A stretch of 19,002 bases of DNA from Spirochaetales bacterium (lineage in GTDB: Bacteria; Spirochaetota; Spirochaetia; Sphaerochaetales; Sphaerochaetaceae): the NCBI GenBank assembly GCA_028723145.1, contig JAQYFM010000064.1:1-19002 (forward strand), read 5' to 3'. Position numbers and translations under genes: made by a program. The notes below the pieces were generated by a model that was not told the origin of the DNA, ran no database searches, and saw nothing but the letters and a program-made list of their open reading frames with translations. Positions 14,403-19,002 of this stretch are shown piece after piece; within the stretch, counting starts at the first letter, position 1, and every line of letters starts with the position of its first letter.

Positions 14403-14430
14403 ATTATATTCTACAAGAAAAAGGAATAAA
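14403..14430 (-). promoter_or_regulatory. Candidate promoter of the flavodoxin gene
   Basis: On the - strand a perfect TATAAT lies at 14408-14403. A weak TTTATT (14430-14425) is 16 bases upstream. Transcription would begin close to the ribosome site at 14395. Confidence 0.45.
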
Positions 14431-14439
14431 ATAATTATT

Positions 14440-15216
14440 TTAGCACCATGCATTGTATAAGCCATCTCGAGAGTCAACGTAGATTTTTCTCTCATATACT
14501 TCGCTTAATAACTCTCCTGTTAGAACTTCTTCTTTTTTCCCATCCTTATATATCTTTCCATCTTTCATTATTATTACTCTATCAACTTCAGGAATGATTT
14601 CAGCAAGTTCATGGGTAACAAGTAAAATAGTCTTTCCTTCCTTTGCATAAGAAGAAATAGCCTTTCTTAATTCACTTCGAGCAGGGAAATCAAGAGCATT
14701 TGCTGCCTCATCAAGAAGCAAAAGAGAAGGGTTTGTAATATTAGCTCTAGCAAGTAAGCACTTTGCCCTCTCTCCTGAAGAAAGTGTATTCATAGCCTTT
14801 GATTTAAGATGTAGTATTCCAACTCTATTAAGCTCGTTAATACATTTTTCTTCATCTTCTTTAGTTACTTTATGGTGAAAGTCTAAACCAATTGCAGAGT
14901 ATAGCCCTGAAACTACTATTTCAAATACTGTATATGTAGTATTTGTATACCAGTTAAGAGTTTGGTTTACTATAGAAAATTTTTTCTTTAACTCTTCGAT
15001 TCTCCACCTTTCTTCACCAAAGAGAGCAAGAGAGTAATCATCTGTTCTGAGTGGATAAACATTTCTTGCAATAACATTTATTAATGTGCTTTTGCCTGCT
15101 CCATTTGGTCCAATAATTGCAATTTTTTCACCTTCTTTAACAGTTAAAGAAACATCTTTAAGTATATATTCACCATCACGTCTAACGGAGGCATGTTTTA
15201 GTTCAATAATATTCAT
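14440..15216 (-). CDS. Orphan ABC ATPase, YlmA/ModF-like
   Basis: A 258-residue single-domain ABC ATPase with no permease or binding protein beside it. Motifs: Walker A GPNGAGKST (36-44), Q-loop Gln85 (IVNQT), signature LSSGE (145-149), Walker B LLLLDEA (165-171) and switch His202 (VTHELAE). A long insert between Walker A and signature contains NQTLNWYTNTTYTVFE. The look matches YlmA/ModF-type cytoplasmic ATPases of unclear role. The start chosen is ATG 15216, giving MNIIELKHASV. An earlier in-frame ATG at 15261 falls inside the terminator hairpin of the upstream regulator gene and would add 15 non-family residues. No strong ribosome site precedes 15216, so translation may be modest. Confidence 0.85.
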   Translation of the reverse strand: MNIIELKHASVRRDGEYILKDVSLTVKEGEKIAIIGPNGAGKSTLINVIARNVYPLRTDDYSLALFGEERWRIEELKKKFSIVNQTLNWYTNTTYTVFEIVVSGLYSAIGLDFHHKVTKEDEEKCINELNRVGILHLKSKAMNTLSSGERAKCLLARANITNPSLLLLDEAANALDFPARSELRKAISSYAKEGKTILLVTHELAEIIPEVDRVIIMKDGKIYKDGKKEEVLTGELLSEVYERKIYVDSRDGLYNAWC

Positions 15217-15226
15217 AGCAAAGTCC

Positions 15227-15261
15227 AAAAAAAAATATGGCAGAACAAATAATTCTGCCAT
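15227..15261 (-). terminator. Intrinsic terminator of the GntR-family regulator gene
   Basis: Read on the - strand, ATGGCAGAA (15261-15253) pairs perfectly with TTCTGCCAT (15245-15237) around a 7-nt loop. One A and nine T (15235-15227) follow. It is a strong terminator lying 15 bases after the regulator stop and immediately before the ATPase gene. Confidence 0.88.
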
Positions 15262-15276
15262 GAGAAGTATTAATAA

Positions 15277-16011
15277 TTATTTACTAATATAAGTGGAATC
15301 AAATTGATGCTTAATATTGTTTGTTAATACTAAGGTAAGAGCTACAACTAAGTCTGTCTGACCTTCTCTTAATGCATCAATTAAGTAGTGATACTCTCTT
15401 AGCTTCTTCTTTAAGTCATCCTCACTCTCTGTAAGACGTTCAAAGATAGAGTTGAGCTGTGGAGAAAGGTTGTTATAAATACTCTTAAATACAATGTTTG
15501 TATTTGAGTTAACAATAGTAAAGTGGAAGTTAAAGTCTAATTGAGAAAATTGCTTCTTAGCAGCAACTAAATCATTGCTGAGTACAATTTGTTCCATTTT
15601 ACTAATAATTGAATCAAGGTATTTAACTGTTGTAGTCCTTTCTGGTCTTCGGCTGAGCTCTCTTGCAGCAGATACCTCAAGAGTAATGTGTACTTCAAGT
15701 AAGTCAGAGAGTAACTTTGTGTCCTGACTTGCCTGGCTAAACATAGTGAGAGAGAGTGATTCAACGAATCTATCAAGATTGTTGGATTTAACAATAGCTC
15801 GTTTACCTTGGCTAACCTCGATAAGACCTTTTGCTTCAAGAGCTTTAAAAGCTTCTCTTAATGATCTTGAAGAAGCATTGAATTGTTCTGCAAGCTCCTT
15901 TTGTGAAGGCAATAACTCACCTTGCTTATATTCATTGGCTAGAATTGCTTTTTCGAGTGCATTGGCAATGTTATTTGATTTTGATCCGTTTTGGACTCCT
16001 CCTGTATACAT
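15277..16011 (-). CDS. GntR/FadR-family transcriptional regulator (FCD domain)
   Basis: A 244-residue DNA-binding regulator. Residues ~12-76 form a winged helix-turn-helix (PSQKELAEQFNASSRSLREA, then KGLIEVSQGKRAIV). Residues ~95-240 form an FCD ligand domain with the expected metal ligands: Asp159 and His163 in LDFNFHF, His208 in REYHYLIDAL and His235 near the end. FCD regulators usually sense small organic acids and repress metabolic genes. The target here is not evident; it could act on its own promoter or on the isomerase gene across the intergenic region. The ATG at 16011 has AAGGAG 13 bases upstream, a long spacing. A GGAGGAG lies within codons 4-6 but has no start codon after it. Confidence 0.9.
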   Translation of the reverse strand: MYTGGVQNGSKSNNIANALEKAILANEYKQGELLPSQKELAEQFNASSRSLREAFKALEAKGLIEVSQGKRAIVKSNNLDRFVESLSLTMFSQASQDTKLLSDLLEVHITLEVSAARELSRRPERTTTVKYLDSIISKMEQIVLSNDLVAAKKQFSQLDFNFHFTIVNSNTNIVFKSIYNNLSPQLNSIFERLTESEDDLKKKLREYHYLIDALREGQTDLVVALTLVLTNNIKHQFDSTYISK

Positions 16012-16063
16012 CTATGCTATTGTACTCCTTAAATTTAAGTTAAAATTAATTATATATCCAAAA

Positions 16064-16093
16064 TACTAATTTAATAGTACTTAAAAATTAGTA
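16064..16093. promoter_or_regulatory. Candidate operator: TACTA/TAGTA half-sites upstream of the GntR gene
   Basis: TACTAATTT (16064-16072) and AAATTAGTA (16085-16093) form a perfect 9-bp inverted repeat with 12 bases between. A third half-site, TAGTA, lies at 16075-16079 and makes a tighter palindrome with the first. They lie just upstream of the - strand TATAAT at 16054-16049, suiting autoregulation by the regulator. This is an inference, and AT-rich DNA makes chance repeats likely. Confidence 0.35.
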
Positions 16094-16167
16094 AATATAC
16101 AACTTTATACATAGTTACACTTTTTAAAAAAAATATTAAAATTTTGCTTCCAATAAGTGAAAAACCA

Positions 16168-16176
16168 TGTGATAAT
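16168..16176 (+). promoter_or_regulatory. Extended -10 promoter for the structured RNA
   Basis: TGTGATAAT matches the TGnTATAAT extended -10 with one change. The -35 is poor: TTGCTT at 16144-16149 is 21 bases away. The expected start is about 16183. Confidence 0.45.
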
Positions 16177-16182
16177 GACTGT

Positions 16183-16288
16183 TGAGGAATTTAGAAGAGT
16201 ATGATTTATTAGCAGCTCTTCATTTGTATCCCGTTAGTTCGGGATCAAGGAGGTTGCCACTAGAGACTGAGTATCTAGTGGTTTTTTT
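16183..16288 (+). ncRNA. Putative structured RNA, ~105 nt: small RNA or isomerase leader
   Basis: A non-coding stretch framed by an extended -10 and a strong terminator. It can form three helices. Helix 1 is GAAGAG (16194-16199) with CTCTTC (16216-16221). Helix 2 is ATCCCG (16228-16233) with CGGGAT (16240-16245) around TTAGTT, extendable by TTG/CAA. The third is the terminator stem. An exposed AAGGAGG (16247-16253) has no start codon after it. I could not match it to SRP RNA, 6S, tmRNA, T-box or the riboswitch classes I know. Because the isomerase gene starts 60 bases after the terminator, a leader attenuator is as possible as a free small RNA. Confidence 0.5.
16257..16288 (+). terminator. 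Intrinsic terminator of the structured RNA / isomerase leader
   Basis: CCACTAGA (16257-16264) pairs perfectly with TCTAGTGG (16274-16281) around a 9-nt loop. Seven T follow (16282-16288). Confidence 0.85.
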
Positions 16289-16311
16289 ATACCCAATTAA
16301 ATTGAATAATA

Positions 16312-16320
16312 TGGTAATAT
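16312..16320 (+). promoter_or_regulatory. Candidate extended -10 promoter of the isomerase gene
   Basis: TGGTAATAT fits an extended -10 element without a good -35. A start near 16327 would give a short leader with AAGGA (16337-16341) 7 bases before the ATG at 16349. Confidence 0.35.
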
Positions 16321-16348
16321 AAAGAAAATTAAGAATAAGGATGTAAAC

Positions 16349-16984
16349 ATGAGAATTGGACTTGTAATGGAAAATAGTCAGGGAGATAAAAACCCTCTAG
16401 TTTATGAATGTTTAAAAGAAGTAGCTACTAAGTATGGCCATGAAGTTGTTAACTATGGTATGTACTCTTCAAAGGATGAATGCCAAATTACATATGTAAA
16501 AGCAGGTTTACTTTCATCTGTACTTTTAAATTCTAAGGCTGTTGATTTTATTGTAACAGGATGTGGAACAGGTGAGGGTGCAATGCTAGCACTCAATTCA
16601 TTCCCTGCAACACTATGTGGTCACGTTGTTGATCCTGAGGATGCTTATCTATTTATGCAGATCAATGATGGAAATGCAATTGCAATTCCATATGCAAAAG
16701 GTATGGGATGGGGTGCTGAATTAAGACTTAAGAATATCTTTGACCAGCTTTTTGTTGCACCAGGTGGTGGTGGCTATCCAAAAGATAGAGTTGTACCAGA
16801 ACAGAGAAATAAGAAAATTCTTGATAGTGTTAAAACTGTTACACACACCGATATTAAATATATAGTAAAGAACCTTGATCAAGATTTTGTAAAGGAAACT
16901 TTCTCAGGAGAGCACTTCAAAGAGTACTTTACAAGAGATGCAGAAGAAGGCGAGCTAAAGGATTTAGTTCTTTCTCTTTGTTAA
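16349..16984 (+). CDS. RpiB/LacA/LacB-family sugar-phosphate isomerase
   Basis: A 211-residue cytosolic enzyme of the family that interconverts aldose- and ketose-phosphates (ribose-5-P/ribulose-5-P in RpiB, galactose-6-P/tagatose-6-P in LacAB). The catalytic cysteine motif is GCGTGEG (71-77) with Cys72 as the likely base. The family blocks after it are VDPEDAYLFMQINDGNA (94-110) and AKGMGWGAELRLKNIFDQLF. It belongs to the longer ~210-residue branch with a C-terminal extension after the core; classical RpiB is ~150. Substrate within the family cannot be fixed from sequence. Ribose released by nucleoside salvage elsewhere in the window makes ribose-5-P possible. AAGGA lies 7 bases before the ATG, and a terminator follows. 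A structured RNA precedes it. Confidence 0.88.
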   Translation: MRIGLVMENSQGDKNPLVYECLKEVATKYGHEVVNYGMYSSKDECQITYVKAGLLSSVLLNSKAVDFIVTGCGTGEGAMLALNSFPATLCGHVVDPEDAYLFMQINDGNAIAIPYAKGMGWGAELRLKNIFDQLFVAPGGGGYPKDRVVPEQRNKKILDSVKTVTHTDIKYIVKNLDQDFVKETFSGEHFKEYFTRDAEEGELKDLVLSLC

Positions 16985-16992
16985 TAGTTTTT

Positions 16993-17027
16993 AGCTGCTT
17001 GAGAAATTCAGGCAGCTTTTTCTTTTT
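16993..17027 (+). terminator. Intrinsic terminator after the isomerase gene
   Basis: AGCTGCTTGA (16993-17002) pairs with TCAGGCAGCT (17008-17017), including one T-G pair, around loop GAAAT. TTTTTCTTTTT (17017-17027) follows. Confidence 0.88.
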
Positions 17028-17032
17028 ATATC

Positions 17033-17061
17033 TTGCCGTTTAAAATAGTTGTTGTTATCTT
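17033..17061 (+). promoter_or_regulatory. Candidate sigma70-type promoter of htpG
   Basis: TTGCCG (17033-17038) and TATCTT (17056-17061) are 17 bases apart. No CIRCE element (TTAGCACTC-N9-GAGTGCTAA) is present, so HrcA control is not indicated. Confidence 0.4.
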
Positions 17062-17096
17062 ATCTCGAAGTATCAACAAATGCTTGAGGTGAGAAA

Positions 17097-18971
17097 ATGT
17101 CAAAAAAACAGTTTAAAACTGAAGTGAGCGATTTGCTTAATTTAATTATTCACTCACTTTACTCTAACAAAGAAATCTTTTTAAGAGAGCTTATCAGTAA
17201 TGCATCTGATGCAATTGATAAGTTAAAATACCTTTCATTAGTAGATGGTAATCTAAAGGGCTATAGCTTTGATCCATGTATCAATATCACATTCGATAGC
17301 AATGCTAAAACACTTACAATAAGTGATAATGGTATTGGTATGGATGAGAAGGACCTTAATGATAACCTTGGTACTATTGCATCATCTGGTACAAAGAAAT
17401 TCCTTGCATCATTAACAGATGAAGCTAAAAAGGATTCAAATCTTATTGGTCAGTTTGGTGTAGGTTTCTATTCTGCATTTATGGTTGCTTCTTCTGTCGA
17501 AGTAATTAGTAAAAAAGCTGGTACAGACCAAGCTTTCAGATGGAGTAGTGAGGGAAAAAGCTCTTACTCAATTGATCCAGCTGAAAGAGCAGAGCAGGGT
17601 TCTACAATTATCTTGCATTTAAATGAAGAAGGTGAAGAGTATGCTAGCCGTTATCGCTTGGATAGCTTAATTAAGAAGTATTCTGACCACGTTGCATATC
17701 CTATTTATCTTGAATATGACCAAGAGAGCTACACAGATGAAAAGGATAGCGAAGGTAACCCTATAAAGAAGAGTGAACATAAAAGAGAACAGATTAATAG
17801 TGCATCTGCTCTTTGGACAAGAAGTAAGTCTTCTATTAAGGATGAGGAATATAAAGAGTTCTATAAGAATAATTACTTTGATCAAGAGGATCCTCTTTTC
17901 TATCTTCACACTCATGCTGAAGGTGCAACAGAGTATACAACACTCTTCTTTATCCCAGCTAAAGCTCCTTTTGATATGAACTATGCTGATTACAGGAGTG
18001 GTGTAAAGCTTTATGTAAAGCGTGTTTATATTACTGATGATGATAAAGAGCTACTTCCTACTTATCTTAGATTTGTTCGTGGTGTTATCGATTCTGAAGA
18101 TCTTCCATTAAACGTTTCTCGTGAGATCTTACAGGAAAATAGAATCATGAGCACAATCAGAAATGGTTCTGTTAAGAAGCTTCTTGGTGAATTTAAGAAG
18201 ATTAGCGAAAATAATCCAGAGCTCTATGATAAGTTTATTAAAGAGTACAACAGACCTCTAAAAGAAGGCCTTTACTCAGACTATGCAAATAGAGATACCT
18301 TACTTGAACTTGTAAGATATAAGTCTGATTCAGTTGAAGGCTTTACTTCATTAAAAGCTTATAAAGAGAGAATGAAGGAAGGTCAGAAAGCTATTTACTA
18401 CATCACAGGTGGTAAAGAGAATATCTTAAGAAATTCACCACTTCTTTCTGCCTATAAGAAGAAGGGCTATGAAGTATTAATCATGGATGATGATATCGAT
18501 GAAATCGTTATCTCAATGGTTGGTGAATATCAGGAGCTTCCTTTAAAGGCTATTAATAAGTCTGGTGCACTTGATGATATCAAGGAAGAAAAGAGTGAAG
18601 ATGTTAAAAAGAGTGAAGAAGGTATCGTAAAGCGCTTTAAGGATCTCCTCGGTGATAGCGTAAAGGATGTTATTGCATCTAATCGTCTAACTGATACTCC
18701 AGCTGTTATCGTTATGGATGAAAATGATCCATCATGGCAGATGCAGAAGCTTATGAAGCAGATGGGTAATATGGATGATATGCCTGAAGTTAAGCCAATT
18801 TTTGAGATTAATACAAATAGTGATCTCGTTAAAAAGGCTGAGTCATTAAGTGATGAAGATGCAAAGATGCTTGCTAATGTACTTCTTGATGGTGCATATC
18901 TTGCTGAAGGTATTATGCCAAAAGATCCTGCTGCTTACACAAAGAATGTTGCAGCTTTATTAGCAAAGTAA
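17097..18971 (+). CDS. htpG: Molecular chaperone HtpG (bacterial Hsp90)
   Basis: A 624-residue ATP-dependent cytosolic chaperone, the normal full bacterial length. The N-terminal GHKL ATPase domain shows NKEIFLRELISNASDAIDKL (24-43, catalytic Glu31 and Asn35), the nucleotide-lid motifs SDNGIGM (76-82) and LGTIASSGTKKF (91-102), and LIGQFGVGFYSAFMVA (116-131). The middle domain includes YVKRVYITDDDKELLPTYLR, then RGVIDSEDLPLNVSRE with the catalytic-loop Arg. The C-terminal dimerisation domain ends AALLAK without the MEEVD tail, as expected in bacteria. GAGG (17086-17089) lies 7 bases before the ATG. It is probably a single-gene unit behind its own promoter. No disruption is seen. Confidence 0.98.
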   Translation: MSKKQFKTEVSDLLNLIIHSLYSNKEIFLRELISNASDAIDKLKYLSLVDGNLKGYSFDPCINITFDSNAKTLTISDNGIGMDEKDLNDNLGTIASSGTKKFLASLTDEAKKDSNLIGQFGVGFYSAFMVASSVEVISKKAGTDQAFRWSSEGKSSYSIDPAERAEQGSTIILHLNEEGEEYASRYRLDSLIKKYSDHVAYPIYLEYDQESYTDEKDSEGNPIKKSEHKREQINSASALWTRSKSSIKDEEYKEFYKNNYFDQEDPLFYLHTHAEGATEYTTLFFIPAKAPFDMNYADYRSGVKLYVKRVYITDDDKELLPTYLRFVRGVIDSEDLPLNVSREILQENRIMSTIRNGSVKKLLGEFKKISENNPELYDKFIKEYNRPLKEGLYSDYANRDTLLELVRYKSDSVEGFTSLKAYKERMKEGQKAIYYITGGKENILRNSPLLSAYKKKGYEVLIMDDDIDEIVISMVGEYQELPLKAINKSGALDDIKEEKSEDVKKSEEGIVKRFKDLLGDSVKDVIASNRLTDTPAVIVMDENDPSWQMQKLMKQMGNMDDMPEVKPIFEINTNSDLVKKAESLSDEDAKMLANVLLDGAYLAEGIMPKDPAAYTKNVAALLAK

Positions 18972-18992
18972 TAGTATTGCAAAATTAAATAA

Positions 18993-19002
18993 CAGAGAGG
19001 AG
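18993..19002 (+). promoter_or_regulatory. Ribosome binding site of the next + strand gene (cut off)
   Basis: The window ends in CAGAGAGGAG, a good ribosome site 20-30 bases after htpG. A start codon just beyond the edge is likely. Confidence 0.45.

Larger units (their letters stand above)
16012..16348. other. Intergenic region between the divergent regulator and isomerase genes
   Basis: No protein gene of convincing length is present in these 337 bases. Left to right they hold the regulator's AT-rich leader with a TATAAT on the - strand (16054-16049) and repeated TACTA/TAGTA half-sites (16064-16093). Then come an extended -10, a structured RNA with terminator (16168-16288), and a second extended -10 before the isomerase gene. 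Confidence 0.7.

Noticed and set aside
15217..15261. Extended start of the orphan ABC ATPase at 15261
   Set aside because: The codons are the terminator hairpin and T run of the upstream regulator gene. The leading residues (AELFVLPYFFLDF) are an artefact of that.
16201..16212. Leader peptide ATG-ATT-TAT-TAG in the structured RNA
   Set aside because: It has only three codons, and the only purine-rich stretch (GAAGAG) is one base away from the ATG.
16183..16288. SRP (4.5S) RNA, 6S RNA, tmRNA or T-box leader
   Set aside because: It lacks the SRP GGAA-loop/AGCAGCC core, the long open 6S bulge, a tRNA-like end and the T-box GGTGG element.
17020..17096. CIRCE heat-shock operator upstream of htpG
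   Set aside because: No TTAGCACTC/GAGTGCTAA inverted repeat is present in the spacer.
1..19002. Mobile element, prophage, defence system or CRISPR array
   Set aside because: No transposase, integrase, phage or defence domain, no terminal repeats and no repeat-spacer pattern were found.

Overview
The window looks like a gut-type spirochaete chromosome, probably Sphaerochaetaceae or a relative. The main clue is the secreted binding protein at 5444, whose export signal ends FAQGAAEA, a form I associate with spirochaete binding proteins. The AT-rich chromosome, the BmpA/PnrA-type nucleoside importer and the gene families agree with this. That assignment is an inference from memory, not a database result. 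I see no insertion sequence, prophage, CRISPR array, tRNA or rRNA.

Region 1 (1-5196, + strand) is the distal part of a carbohydrate-type ABC transporter operon. It holds the C-terminal part of a solute-binding protein, then two similar blocks. Each block is two small four-helix membrane proteins of unknown function followed by a MalK/UgpC-type ATPase. Permeases, if present, lie upstream of the window. A U-tract-less hairpin separates the binding protein from the rest, and a strong terminator closes the operon.

Region 2 (about 5382-11170, + strand) is a purine nucleoside uptake and salvage operon. It has a good promoter, a BMP/PnrA-type binding protein, a twin-domain ATPase (YufO/RfuB type), two permeases (YufP/YufQ type) and purine nucleoside phosphorylase. 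A terminator-like hairpin after the binding protein probably lowers expression of the transporter genes. A second terminator-like hairpin lies inside the first codons of the next gene.

Region 3 (11102-13800, + strand) has four tightly packed genes: a DUF985-type cupin, a short-chain dehydrogenase, a metallophosphoesterase and a ParB/sulfiredoxin-fold protein. The first two use TTG starts. The phosphoesterase has a promoter placed so that its mRNA could be leaderless.

Region 4 (13801-16011, - strand) holds a WrbA-like flavodoxin, an orphan YlmA-like ABC ATPase and a FadR/FCD-type GntR regulator. The flavodoxin stop codon abuts the stop codon of the convergent + strand gene.

Region 5 (16012-19002) starts with a 337-base intergenic region. 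It contains candidate regulator operator half-sites and a probable unannotated RNA of about 105 nt with its own extended -10 and an intrinsic terminator. The RNA could be a free small RNA or a leader/riboswitch for the RpiB/LacAB-type isomerase gene that follows. After that gene comes a terminator, then the chaperone gene htpG. A ribosome binding site for another + strand gene sits at the right edge.

The strongest candidates for something undescribed are the two-ATPase/four-small-membrane-protein transporter module and the structured RNA upstream of the isomerase gene.
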